Shown: one piece after another, positions 25,771 to 34,896 of the stretch
How the letters are laid out: each line of letters starts with the position of its first letter
Numbering within the stretch: position 1 is the stretch's first letter
Assembly (NCBI RefSeq): GCF_003268635.1
Contig: NZ_CP029639.1
Span: 3,731,501 to 3,795,500 of the forward strand
Direction of reading: 5' to 3'
Origin: Paenibacillus sp. DCT19
GTDB taxonomy: Bacteria > Bacillota > Bacilli > Paenibacillales > Paenibacillaceae
DNA length: 64,000 bases
Program-made: the position numbers and the translations under genes
Notes under the pieces: generated by a model
The model's input: the letters and a program-made list of their open reading frames with translations, nothing else
What the model was told of the DNA's origin: nothing
Database searches by the model: none

Positions 25771-26751
25771 TTAAAAGATACCTGCTTTTACCGAAGTGTT
25801 TTTGATTCCATATGTGTCATTTACGACGGTGTTACCGAAACTGGTCAAGCTTCCGTTAGGTCCTGTGGCCATGTCTAGATACTGCAGTCCTGAGCCGTTG
25901 CCATACCAAGACCATGCGAGCCAGCCTACCCCTTTCTCCTGACCATATTTCATAATCGCATATTCATCTACATCCCCATTGGTGTGGTATCCACCAAACT
26001 CACCAATAATTAATGCCAGCCCTTTATTCAAAACATTTTCCATGTTAGCTTTTACCGTAGCAGCATCTTTGCCTGCATACTCGTACATATGAATGGAGAA
26101 AACCGTGTTTTTCTGAGTGTCAGCCGCAAATACGCTTTGTCCATAATCTACAATGGATTGTGGGTATTGTCCCCAGCCAGCTGCGTCAACAATCAATGTA
26201 TTTTTAATTCCCGCATTTCTCAATTTCGGAATAGCTTTCTTGTAGCCATCTGCCCAAGCACTTCCATTCCATGTGCCATACCATTCATTGGCAATGTTCA
26301 CAATGACACGATCTTCTTTGCCAATCAGCGCTTCCTTGATGCTAATCCAGTAGTTTACCGCAGCATCTAATGAATTGTAATCGTCCTTACCTGTGGCATC
26401 ATGCACTTCAAGAACAGCAATCATTTTGTTAGCATTCACGACATTAATAATATTTTTAACAGAGTTTAAATCGTCCTTTGTATACTGGGTACCGTTGGAT
26501 AAAACAATCCGAACCGTATTCGCACCCGTTTTTGCAATGGCAGGAATGGCTGTGTTCAGATCATTCTTGAACCAAGAATGTCCATGGTTAATACCACGCA
26601 TGTAAAATGGCTTACCTGTAGAATCATACAGCTTTCCGCCACTTACATAAAATCCACTGGCTGCTGATGCTTGAGGTGCTGCACTTCCCATCACTACTAA
26701 CATGAGTGCAGCAATTACCGTGAAGATTGTACACTTTTTCCACTTAACCAT
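25771..26751 (-). CDS. Secreted GH5 endo-1,4-beta-mannanase
   Basis: The 326-residue enzyme has a Sec signal (residues 1-31, ending ASAA) and a single GH5 catalytic domain of the bacterial mannanase type (subfamily 8-like). Start motif FYMRGINHGHSWF, acid/base E156 in NIANEWYG, HMYEYAG, nucleophile E251 in LIIGEFGGY, and WLAWSWYGNG are all present. It lacks the carbohydrate-binding module that many homologues carry after the barrel. It hydrolyses mannan or glucomannan outside the cell. ATG 26751 follows AGGAGGG. A cre-like site about 190 bases upstream suggests catabolite repression by CcpA. Confidence 0.92.
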   Translation of the reverse strand: MVKWKKCTIFTVIAALMLVVMGSAAPQASAASGFYVSGGKLYDSTGKPFYMRGINHGHSWFKNDLNTAIPAIAKTGANTVRIVLSNGTQYTKDDLNSVKNIINVVNANKMIAVLEVHDATGKDDYNSLDAAVNYWISIKEALIGKEDRVIVNIANEWYGTWNGSAWADGYKKAIPKLRNAGIKNTLIVDAAGWGQYPQSIVDYGQSVFAADTQKNTVFSIHMYEYAGKDAATVKANMENVLNKGLALIIGEFGGYHTNGDVDEYAIMKYGQEKGVGWLAWSWYGNGSGLQYLDMATGPNGSLTSFGNTVVNDTYGIKNTSVKAGIF

Positions 26752-27059
26752 TCGTTTACCCTCCTAAATTTTTTTATCTCAATTAACAGACTCCGATAGG
26801 AATTTGTTAACTAAAACCATAGAAACTTTCATTCTAAAGTTTGTAGCCTTTAACACTCAAGTGTAACTTAACAAAACCCAAAATATATCATTCACTCTAC
26901 AGTTTAATTACCTTATCGATTAGCTAACAATAGTTATAATAAAATGAAAACGCTTACTAGTCAACGTTTTTCTATTTATATCCATAAATAAAGCGATACA
27001 ACAGGTTATCTTTAAAATTACATTTCAAAGGAACGCCCCTTTCTTTCGTTATTTACAAC
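26752..27059. other. AT-rich intergenic region upstream of the mannanase
   Basis: No gene is visible here. It holds the mannanase promoter region, a 12-base palindrome ACACTCAAGTGT near 26858 (imperfect at its centre) and the cre-like site. The remaining sequence is AT-rich, with no further coding frame I could support. Confidence 0.5.
26945..26958. promoter_or_regulatory. Candidate CcpA cre site
   Basis: TGAAAACGCTTACT matches the cre consensus TGWAANCGNTNWCA at nearly all positions. Its place upstream of a secreted mannanase gene fits glucose repression. Confidence 0.55.
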
Positions 27060-27081
27060 AAAAAAGCGCCACAAGGCGCTC
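27060..27081 (-). terminator. Terminator of the flavin reductase gene
   Basis: AGCGCC/GGCGCT six-base stem with a four-base loop, followed by TTTTTT on the minus strand. Confidence 0.8.
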
Positions 27082-27111
27082 AGATTGAATCATAAACTTG
27101 TAGATCAAAAA

Positions 27112-28148
27112 CTATTCAACAGATACACCAAGTGCTTTGTTCTTTTCTTTGAATCTCTCGTTATGAGAAGATACATAGGCCATTCTTGGCGCCTCGGGGT
27201 CCAAATACAGTTTGGCGCTGTTAAGTGCTAAGGCAGCATCCGTGAACGCTCCAGCAATCAGGTTAAGCTTACTTTCGTAATTGGCGAAGTCGCCAGCCCC
27301 AAAGATGCCCGGTAGGTTCGTCTCCAGTTTCGGACTGACGAATATGTTCCAATCGTCCATATCCAGTCCCCAATCCTTGATACCTGTAAAATCGGATTTC
27401 AGTCCATGGTTGACGATAACCTCATCTACTTCTAATTCATGCGAATCCCCTGATTCAATATGAGTAATCGTCACCCGCTCAATCGCTTTTCCGTTGCCAC
27501 TGTACAATTGCGTGACTTCATATGGCGTAAGCACCTCGGCAGAAGACTCTTTCATTCGATCAATGTTTTTCTCATGCCCACCGAAACGGTCTCGTCGATG
27601 TACAACTGTAACCTGCGCAGCGATCGAAACTAGCTCGTTCGCCCAATCGACAGCCGAATTACCCCCACCAGAAATAAGCACTCTTTTTCCTCTAAACGGT
27701 TCCAGTTCCTGCACCGTATAGTGCAGATTGGATACCTCATAGCGCTCAGCTCCTTCCAGCTCCAGCTTCGCCATTCGTAGAATGCCGCGGCCAATCGCCA
27801 GAATGACCGTACGTGTCCAGTGCTTTTCCCCGTTGCCGCCTCCAGAATGTACGTCGAATCTGCTTGTTTCTCCAATCCGACAATGTGCTGTCCGAATACA
27901 ATGGTCGGGTCGAATGTCCTAGCCTGCTCCGATAATTGCGCAATTAACTTCTCACATAGGATCGGTGTAACCCCTCCAACATCCCATACCATTTTTTCGG
28001 GATAAATAAGCATCCGCCCACCAAGCTCATCTTTTGCTTCGATTAACTTCGTCTTTAAATCGCGCATTCCACTATAAAAGGCAGTATACATTCCTGCAGG
28101 ACCACCGCCAATAATTGTCACATCGTATAATTCAAGCTGCTCTGTCAA
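27112..28148 (-). pseudogene. Ferredoxin/flavodoxin-NADP+ reductase (YumC-like), frameshifted
   Basis: The N-terminal frame starts at TTG 28148 (SD GGAGGAATT) and has the FAD motif [16 protein letters not shown] and [12 protein letters not shown]. After EAATG the frame shifts at CCCC 27828-27831 (GGGG on the coding strand). With one more base the protein continues [20 protein letters not shown] and then [11 protein letters not shown], the NADP motif [17 protein letters not shown] and the C-terminal [15 protein letters not shown]. The restored 345-residue enzyme is the thioredoxin-reductase-like ferredoxin-NADP reductase of Firmicutes, used in reductive iron release from siderophores. A Fur box lies upstream. 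The single lost base may be an assembly error. Confidence 0.8.
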
Positions 28149-28189
28149 TTCAATTCCTCCTCCAACCGGCTCATATAACATCCGAGCTA

Positions 28190-28206
28190 TTGATAATCAT
28201 TATCAA
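28190..28206. promoter_or_regulatory. Fur box upstream of the flavin reductase gene
   Basis: TTGATAATCATTATCAA contains the perfect 7-1-7 Fur repeat TGATAAT-C-ATTATCA. It lies 42 bases before the TTG start and predicts iron repression. Confidence 0.9.
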
Positions 28207-28317
28207 CTTCATTGTAGCTTCGACAACGCCCGAATAACAATGGACAGAATCGACGGTTGCTTTGTACAAAATGGAGAAAGTCCTTCCAGTCAGCTATAAA
28301 TATAAGCAAAAGCAGTA

Positions 28318-29907
28318 TTAAGCTAATGATCGCAGGATATCATCGATTTTTTTACCATTAGAAATAATTCCGTTGTTCATCCAGGTCAGAAAATCCACCT
28401 CATAAACGCGGTTGTTTCGTACAGCTGGCAGATCAAGCCACTCAGGCTGCTTGAGCAGATCCCTCTCTTGTCCTTCTGCTTGGCTATGCCACTTATCAAA
28501 AGTAATGAATAGATGATCCGCTTTTAACCTATGTAAGTCATCTAGAGAGAGATTGAACATTCCCGCTCTATTGGCTTTTGAGGCAACGCCTACTGCAGCG
28601 TGGGAGCGCAATCCAACATCGCCATAGAGAACAGTTGAAACAAACCCTTGCCCTTCTTCGGTATATTGGATGATGTGGTCAGCCGAAATACGCAAAAAAG
28701 TGACCGTCTCACTTTTCATCATCTGACTGAGGGAGTGGCTAGCAATCCGTGCCTTGGAATCATACTTGGCAATCGCATCATCGGCTAGCTCCGTTCGACC
28801 AAAATAATCAGCGACGGTACGCAGCAGTGTCCGCCAATTATTAGTCTGCTCACGTAGAATGCACGTATTGGATATGCGTCGGCACTGCGAATATTGCTGT
28901 TGCTCATACCGATCCATAAGCAATATCAGATCCGGATTATAACTAGAAAGCGCGTCAAAGTTACCGCCATTCTCGTCAAATGTTGGAATATGGTTTAAAC
29001 CTAGATAGTCTTGTTTGCCCCATTTCGCATGCCAATACTGGGCGATAGGCTGTATATCCAGAGCAACGATAAAATCCTCCAAATACGGCGCGACTACTCT
29101 AAGCTGTCCCTTACGGCTTCGACGATATTGTCCGGGTGATATGCCTACCGTCTGCTTGAAGCGACGATTGAAATAATATTCATTGTTAAACCCTGCATTC
29201 AGCGCAATATCGAGCAGCTTGTCATCGGCACTTGCGAGCCACTTCTTGGCTTGATTAATGCGCACTTCATTTAAGTACTGGAGAGGTACTTGACCCGTAG
29301 CCTCTTTGAACAGACGGGTATATTTCCAGCGATCAACGCCTGCGAGAGATGCCAGTTCCTCTACAGTGAGAAGTTCACGGTAATACTGATGAATATGCTC
29401 TATACTAAGCTCTATCCCTTGTCGTTCGATATCCATTCCATCATCTTCGGATGCAGGTGCATTTTGACGGAACAGAAAGAGCAGCAGCTCTTGAAACCTT
29501 ACAAATCGTTGAAACAACTCGAGTTCCTCGCTCGCCTCGCGGAGTCCATATAACTCATCAAGCAGTTCTATCATTTTAGCAAAAGGTGAACAGACGAGCT
29601 CATATTTATCCGGCATCAAGCTCGAAGCTATCGTACTACCGTTTGTTGCGAAGCACACTCGGTAATGACTGCAGCTCATAATTTCCTGATCAACCGATAA
29701 AGATCTTCCCGGCCTCTGTAAATAGCATTTCCCCTGTCCCGATCCGCTCGTTAAAATAATCAGTTCATAGTCTTCCTTATCGTTTCGATCCCTGTCGTCC
29801 CAATCATTCACTTCTGCTTGCTCACCCGCAACATTGAAGCGAATCGATTGCAGCACGTATTGGACTGCTCGCGCCGTCCCAGCTTGATTGCGCTGTTCAA
29901 TATCCAT
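28318..29907 (-). CDS. btr: Btr-like AraC regulator fused to a siderophore-binding domain
   Basis: The 529-residue protein (ATG 29907 preferred; an in-frame TTG at 29919 is possible) has three parts. They are an N-terminal cupin-like region, a double helix-turn-helix (about 180-275, LTVEELASLAGVDRWKYTRLFK, with LDIALNAGFNNEYYFNRRFK), and a C-terminal FeuA-like ferri-siderophore-binding domain (about 290-529). This is the architecture of Bacillus subtilis Btr, which senses Fe-bacillibactin and activates the feu uptake operon. The binding-domain opening VALDIQPIAQYWHAKWGKQDYL closely mirrors the downstream FeuA-like lipoprotein. A Fur box lies 25 bases before the start. Confidence 0.85.
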   Translation of the reverse strand: MDIEQRNQAGTARAVQYVLQSIRFNVAGEQAEVNDWDDRDRNDKEDYELIILTSGSGQGKCYLQRPGRSLSVDQEIMSCSHYRVCFATNGSTIASSLMPDKYELVCSPFAKMIELLDELYGLREASEELELFQRFVRFQELLLFLFRQNAPASEDDGMDIERQGIELSIEHIHQYYRELLTVEELASLAGVDRWKYTRLFKEATGQVPLQYLNEVRINQAKKWLASADDKLLDIALNAGFNNEYYFNRRFKQTVGISPGQYRRSRKGQLRVVAPYLEDFIVALDIQPIAQYWHAKWGKQDYLGLNHIPTFDENGGNFDALSSYNPDLILLMDRYEQQQYSQCRRISNTCILREQTNNWRTLLRTVADYFGRTELADDAIAKYDSKARIASHSLSQMMKSETVTFLRISADHIIQYTEEGQGFVSTVLYGDVGLRSHAAVGVASKANRAGMFNLSLDDLHRLKADHLFITFDKWHSQAEGQERDLLKQPEWLDLPAVRNNRVYEVDFLTWMNNGIISNGKKIDDILRSLA

Positions 29908-29931
29908 CGTTTCAATCAACCGCCTTTTAAT

Positions 29932-29946
29932 TGATATTCATTCTCA
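29932..29946. promoter_or_regulatory. Fur box upstream of the Btr-like gene
   Basis: TGATATTCATTCTCA matches 13 of 15 positions of the 7-1-7 Fur consensus TGATAATNATTATCA. Confidence 0.75.
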
Positions 29947-29966
29947 ATGAATATAGTGTAAAATAA

Positions 29967-30006
29967 AACGAGCCGCCTATCAACCTTCGTTGAAAAGCGA
30001 CTCGTT
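29967..30006 (-). terminator. Terminator of the FeuA-like gene
   Basis: AACGAG-CGC and GCG-CTCGTT arms with internal TCAAC/GTTGA pairing form a long stem. On the minus strand it ends in TTTTATTTT. It stands between the FeuA-like stop and the Fur box of the Btr-like gene. Confidence 0.7.
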
Positions 30007-30054
30007 CTTTATTCAGACGGATGGTTCCCCGCCCATGCATTTAATCACTCATGT

Positions 30055-31065
30055 TTACTTCTGAGAAGTCAGCAAGCGAAGTAATTCATCCATCTTCAAA
30101 CCATTCGCTGTAATAGCCCCCGTCTGCCAATACGATCTCTCTACTGGATATACATGGCCATTCTTAAATGCAGGAACATTCTTCCACAATGGATCTGTCT
30201 TCATTTCCTCAAGCGCTTTTGTGTTGCTCTCTTCCTCCCATGTTCCGTTGGATGGCAGGATAATAATATGATCTGCGTCAAGCTCTGGAACGACCTCCTT
30301 CGACAGCACGATATTGCCCTCCGTCATTGCCTCAGCGAAACCTGGTGCCTTCAGCCCTAAATCCTCATACAAGAGTTGTCCAACAAACGTGTTATGAATA
30401 CCGAAAATATTAATGGATTTGTCTACCACGTTCATTCGTAAAACGACAACCTTTTCATCGCCGATCGCTGCGTTCAGTTTCGCCTTCACATCAACAATTC
30501 GTGCGTCGTAATCGGCAAGAACTTCCTCCGCCTTGTCACTCAGACCAAGCAATTCCGCGATTAAGGTCAATGTTTTGCGTGAATCTGGAAGTACGTCGTC
30601 TGGTATGCGGAACGTCGGCGCAACCTTGGAATACAACTCATACTGTGCTGCATCAACCTCTCCAGCAGCGATGATTAAGTCAGGCTCGGATACAAGCAAA
30701 GCTTCGATGTTACCAGTCACATCGAACAATGGTACGTCCAGCTTCAAATAATCCTGCTTGCCCCACATTGGGTTGTAATATTGAACAATAGGCGTTACTC
30801 CAAGCGCAACCAAGTAATCTTCACGATACAGCGCTGAGATTCGCTTCGGATGGGTTGGAATCTCTACTTCCCCGAAGCCATCGTTTACGACACGTGTTTC
30901 CGCCTGAGACGTTGTCTCACTTGACGCTCCCGTTGTTTGTACCGGCTGATCAGTTGTCACTGGAGCCACAGCTTGCTCGCCCGCCGAGCCGCAACCCGTC
31001 ACCGTAATCATTGCTGCCGCTATAAGCGACATCCATCCTGCTTTCATAACTCCCCATTTTCCCAT
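30055..31065 (-). CDS. feuA: FeuA-like ferri-siderophore-binding lipoprotein
   Basis: I start at ATG 31065 (AGGAG nine bases upstream). The 336-residue product has a lipoprotein signal ending AAAMITVTGCGS, a Thr/Ser-rich linker, and a class III (FepB/BtuF-type) binding-protein fold (VEIPTHPKRISALYREDYLV, EPDLIIAAG, ADHIIILPSN, NGHVYPVERSYW). It delivers Fe-catecholate siderophores to a membrane permease. The permease and ATPase genes are not adjacent in the window, unlike feuABC. A perfect Fur box lies upstream. Confidence 0.88.
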   Translation of the reverse strand: MGKWGVMKAGWMSLIAAAMITVTGCGSAGEQAVAPVTTDQPVQTTGASSETTSQAETRVVNDGFGEVEIPTHPKRISALYREDYLVALGVTPIVQYYNPMWGKQDYLKLDVPLFDVTGNIEALLVSEPDLIIAAGEVDAAQYELYSKVAPTFRIPDDVLPDSRKTLTLIAELLGLSDKAEEVLADYDARIVDVKAKLNAAIGDEKVVVLRMNVVDKSINIFGIHNTFVGQLLYEDLGLKAPGFAEAMTEGNIVLSKEVVPELDADHIIILPSNGTWEEESNTKALEEMKTDPLWKNVPAFKNGHVYPVERSYWQTGAITANGLKMDELLRLLTSQK

Positions 31066-31121
31066 GATCTGATCCACTCCTAGATGTTTTATGTTTGTAG
31101 CAAAATAATTCGTTTATGTAT

Positions 31122-31140
31122 AATGATAATCATTATCATT
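31122..31140. promoter_or_regulatory. Fur box upstream of the FeuA-like gene
   Basis: AATGATAATCATTATCATT is a perfect 19-base palindrome that contains overlapping 7-1-7 Fur repeats, 57 bases before the chosen start. Confidence 0.92.
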
Positions 31141-31298
31141 TTGCTTTAATCGATTTTACTCCATATTAGATTGCATGCTCAATATACATTCTCTACAATT
31201 GGCTTTATACAAACTCGTCACTTTTTCCTACGAAGAAATAATTAATCCATCGCTGACCCTCGATCATTATTCAAATCATCTGACTATAAGCTCGACAA

Positions 31299-31327
31299 AG
31301 GCAGCCGATCACGATGATTGGCTGCCT
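31299..31327. terminator. Terminator-like hairpin after the DUF5107 gene
   Basis: AGGCAGCCGATC and GATTGGCTGCCT form a 12-base stem with one G-T pair and a five-base loop. The T run is short on the minus strand (TTTG). Confidence 0.65.
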
Positions 31328-31350
31328 CTCCTACCTTGAACATTAAAGAC

Positions 31351-34300
31351 TCAGCATAATTCCAGGTGAATTCTCGCTCCCTGGTGGTTAGGCTCCAACT
31401 GTATCGCTTCATTAAATCGTTTTTTGGCCTCTTCTTTTTTACCAAGACCCAGTAATCCAAGACCCAGCATGAACAGGCAGTGGGTTTGATTACGCTTGTT
31501 CAGATCATCTTCGAATACTAGAAAATCAGGTAACGATACGGCAAAGTAATCAATTTTAACATCATCGAACAGATGTCTTTCTGCATAATCAATCAGCTTG
31601 TTGAAACGACGCTTTGCTTCTTTTGAATTGTTCAGTTGATCCCACGCTAGCCCTTGATAGAATATCATCTCTGGCGGCTGATCATTATAATACATCGCAC
31701 TAGCAGGTTCTTCTAACCCCTCTGAGGCAAGTTTCCAATGAACAATGGCCTCTTCTTGTTGTCCAAGTCCCTGATAAGCAAGACCCAGTTCATAATGTAC
31801 ATTGTTTTCTTGCGCGCCTTCCAGTTTACCTTCACCCAGATTCTCAGGATAATGGAACGCCCGTTGTAGAAGCGAAACAGCCTCGTGATACGATTTACGT
31901 TTGTTCTCCTGCTTGGCAAGCTCAACTAGCGCAAGTGTATATTGTCCTGTCGTTTTCCCTTCTCCCCCTTCCCAAGGATGGAAACGTCGACCCAACAACA
32001 ATGACAAGGCTTCATTATGTTCGCCTAGAGTATTCAGCAAAGTAATATATTCGAGATACAGGTCGTCACGATGTTCGACAAGATGCATATGTTTCTGAAG
32101 TTTCGTTAACCGTTCTTGTGCAGAAACACCAATCTTTTTATATAACTGGTCAAGCTCATAAAAAACGCGGGCATCTTCTTGATTACATTCAAAAGCCTGG
32201 TTAAGCGATTTCAATGAAACTTCTGCATCACTTTGTTTATTGTAATAAGCCAAGGCAAGATTGCGGTGTGCTGTTGCGAATGTAATGTTTAGACTGATAG
32301 AGATTTCCCAATGCTTAATGGCATCTTCAGCTCGTTTTTTATCATAATAAAGGTTGGCTAGATAATAATGCGCTTTACTATCTGATGGATTTTGATTAAC
32401 GGTATGCAACAATACAATCAGATCGAACAGGCTATTCGGGAAACAATAATCCGGTGCAGCGTTTTCTCCAAGGTTACGTTCTTGCCCTGCTTTATCGCTC
32501 TGTCCCAACTTGTCATAGACATAAGCTAATGTGTAATGAACCATCGGATATGTCGATTCACCCTGTAACGAACGTATTTCTTCTAACACATGAGCTGCTT
32601 CCTCGAAAAAGCCACTTCCTGCATAATCCCAAGCCAGATTCAAGAAGTTATGTGCATCATCTCGCATGAACTGGTAGAGTTCAGTTTGTACGACATGAGC
32701 CTCCTCACGTTTAGCTTTTGCTTCAAGATTCATGAATTTTTCGTATCTCGCACCGAAATCGGCGATGTCCATCGTTAACGTTTCTTCGGCAAAGGCAATG
32801 GCCTCTTCGTGACGACCTAATTTGCGAAGCAGCGCCGTTTTCACCAATCTTGATTTGTAGTTTCTAGCATTACGAACCAGTGAACGTTCTACCAGATCCA
32901 GCGCTTCCAGATATGCTCCCCGCTCGGATGCAATCTGGCTTAATGCATAGTAACCACTGTCCTGATAAGCAGAAGACCACACTGCCTTATAAAATGCTTT
33001 GAAGGCTTCTTCATTCCGTTCTTGAAGTCGAAGCGTTAAGCCAAGTTGGTAGTAAGCTTCACTATCGTATGGATTCGGGTTGCGCCAGGTCAATGATTGG
33101 ATAGCCGTACGGAAATGGGTTTCCGCCTTTTCCAGTTCTCCTCTTCGAAGCAACAGCGTACCGTAAGCGACATTCAGACGAATGTCAGTACGATCTCTTC
33201 TTAATCCTTCCTGATAGTAGTCTTCCGGTTCGAAGGTAGCATGTCGGTATTGCTCCAAATGAAGTCCAGCAAGATACAATTGTTCTGTGCTTTTCAGCTC
33301 TTCTGGAAGAGGCAGCGGCTTCGCAGCATCTGGAATCTGTTCAATGGATGGCTTGGCTGGTCTATAGCTAATGAGTAAGTTCTTTTCAGAATCCCTCACC
33401 GTTAAAGTTAAGTCATGCGGTTGATCTCCTTCATCCAACGTAATCACCGATTTATAAGTCGACGTTGGAGAAAGGGTTACACTATCCGTTACATACGTAC
33501 GCTTATGCCCTTTTAATTCGACTGTTGCGCCTTCAAATACAGATGTTGCATAGGCCATGACTGTCGCAACTCGCAGCGCTTCATCCACTTCCAAATTTAC
33601 TGCAGCATCGATTGATGCATTCTTAACAACTCCGATATTTTTGTAAGGCATGAAATACTGGGTAAATGACTTTTCTTCATACGGCTGGAGCCATGTAAAA
33701 TCAGGTTGGTTGTCGGTGAATACACCCGTCATCAACTCAATGTACGGTCCATCTTCATCCGTTAAGCTTCGATCCCAAGCTTGACCGAATTCGCCATTCC
33801 CCCATGTCCATTGCTTCTTACCTGGAGAAACATGATGATTGGCTACATGGAGCAATCCTGCCTGGACGCTATGGTCATAACCCCCCACAAAATTATAGTC
33901 AGACTTGTACGCCATGTATGAAGTGGGAACCGGTATATTTTTGTATCTAGAGATATCGACACCCTCAGAATAATCCATTTTGTAATACGTACCTGTAGCA
34001 ATAGGGAATTTCGACACATCTCGTTTGCCGTGATCAAATACTGCTGTCACATCTGGAGGAAATACCGTTTGTGTATGATCATTCACCGCAACGGCAGGGT
34101 TCGCCCACCATAAGAACGTTTGCGGTTCAGACGTACGATTGTACATCTGTGCAGTAATTTCGATATAAGCTTTGCCTGGATGCAATGTGAAACCTGTCGT
34201 CACTTTAGTACCGTACATTCGATCGATCTCACTAACCCACACGGTAGCGCTACCATCTTGGTTCTCCGTAACCGTGTGCTGTACAGCCCCAAATGTATTA

Positions 34301-34704
34301 GGTCGATGATGCTGCGGCCAGTTAAACTCAATGCCTCCTGAAATCCATGGCCCAGCAAGTCCAACAAGTGCCGGTTTAATGACACGGTTATAATAAACGA
34401 AATCATAATTGTTTGTTTTATCTAATGCACGGTAGATTCGACCGCCAATTTCCGGCATGATTTCGATTCGAACATATTCATTTTCGAGAACAGCCATTGA
34501 ATAGGTTTGAGATACTTTTTCATCCAGGATCTTATCAATAACCGGAAGTGGATATACTCGTCCAGAGCTCCCCTGGTATACTCGCTTCTCCAGGAACATG
34601 GGATTCTTGTCAGGTTTACCCGTTCCGTAGGTAGGGATTTCAACTTTTTCCTCCCAAACCCGAACCTGATTAGATACAGCCGATGATGAATCATTGGTAT
34701 TCAT
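31351..34704 (-). CDS. DUF5107-TPR protein, 1117 aa
   Basis: This large cytoplasmic protein starts with a beta-rich DUF5107 region (about 15-370: IEIMPEIGGRIYRALDKTNN, GGIEFNWPQHHRP, TFLWWANPAVAV, GQAWDRSLTDEDGPYIELMTG). The region resembles a galactose-mutarotase/GH-associated fold with conserved His, Trp and acidic residues. A linker and about 12-15 TPR-like repeats fill residues 470-1117 (such as YGTLLLRRGELEKAETHFRTAI and AYQGLGQQEEAIVHWKLA). Full-length homologues of this size are known in Paenibacillus near sugar-uptake genes, but the enzymatic activity is uncertain. There is no signal peptide. The gene is monocistronic; ATG 34704 follows AAAGGAGG. Confidence 0.8.
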   Translation of the reverse strand: MNTNDSSSAVSNQVRVWEEKVEIPTYGTGKPDKNPMFLEKRVYQGSSGRVYPLPVIDKILDEKVSQTYSMAVLENEYVRIEIMPEIGGRIYRALDKTNNYDFVYYNRVIKPALVGLAGPWISGGIEFNWPQHHRPNTFGAVQHTVTENQDGSATVWVSEIDRMYGTKVTTGFTLHPGKAYIEITAQMYNRTSEPQTFLWWANPAVAVNDHTQTVFPPDVTAVFDHGKRDVSKFPIATGTYYKMDYSEGVDISRYKNIPVPTSYMAYKSDYNFVGGYDHSVQAGLLHVANHHVSPGKKQWTWGNGEFGQAWDRSLTDEDGPYIELMTGVFTDNQPDFTWLQPYEEKSFTQYFMPYKNIGVVKNASIDAAVNLEVDEALRVATVMAYATSVFEGATVELKGHKRTYVTDSVTLSPTSTYKSVITLDEGDQPHDLTLTVRDSEKNLLISYRPAKPSIEQIPDAAKPLPLPEELKSTEQLYLAGLHLEQYRHATFEPEDYYQEGLRRDRTDIRLNVAYGTLLLRRGELEKAETHFRTAIQSLTWRNPNPYDSEAYYQLGLTLRLQERNEEAFKAFYKAVWSSAYQDSGYYALSQIASERGAYLEALDLVERSLVRNARNYKSRLVKTALLRKLGRHEEAIAFAEETLTMDIADFGARYEKFMNLEAKAKREEAHVVQTELYQFMRDDAHNFLNLAWDYAGSGFFEEAAHVLEEIRSLQGESTYPMVHYTLAYVYDKLGQSDKAGQERNLGENAAPDYCFPNSLFDLIVLLHTVNQNPSDSKAHYYLANLYYDKKRAEDAIKHWEISISLNITFATAHRNLALAYYNKQSDAEVSLKSLNQAFECNQEDARVFYELDQLYKKIGVSAQERLTKLQKHMHLVEHRDDLYLEYITLLNTLGEHNEALSLLLGRRFHPWEGGEGKTTGQYTLALVELAKQENKRKSYHEAVSLLQRAFHYPENLGEGKLEGAQENNVHYELGLAYQGLGQQEEAIVHWKLASEGLEEPASAMYYNDQPPEMIFYQGLAWDQLNNSKEAKRRFNKLIDYAERHLFDDVKIDYFAVSLPDFLVFEDDLNKRNQTHCLFMLGLGLLGLGKKEEAKKRFNEAIQLEPNHQGARIHLELC

Positions 34705-34817
34705 AGCCTGATCCTCCTTTGTAATTATAGATTTAATTTAACGATTCACTCGCCTTTATACAATTAACGAAAGTCGGTAGTTGATGGACTATATTCTTTT
34801 ATCATAAGGAGCATACA

Positions 34818-34848
34818 AAAAGGCCAACCAGTAGTTACTGGCTGACCT
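34818..34848 (-). terminator. Terminator of the SPL-radical-SAM operon
   Basis: GGCCAACCAGTA and TACTGGCTGACC arms (two mismatches) with a TTTTTG run on the minus strand. It closes the MarR/sirtuin/macrodomain/radical-SAM operon. Confidence 0.75.
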
Positions 34849-34896
34849 GATATTTTCATAAGCCACTATATAGCGCCTACATCTATAATGATTTTT

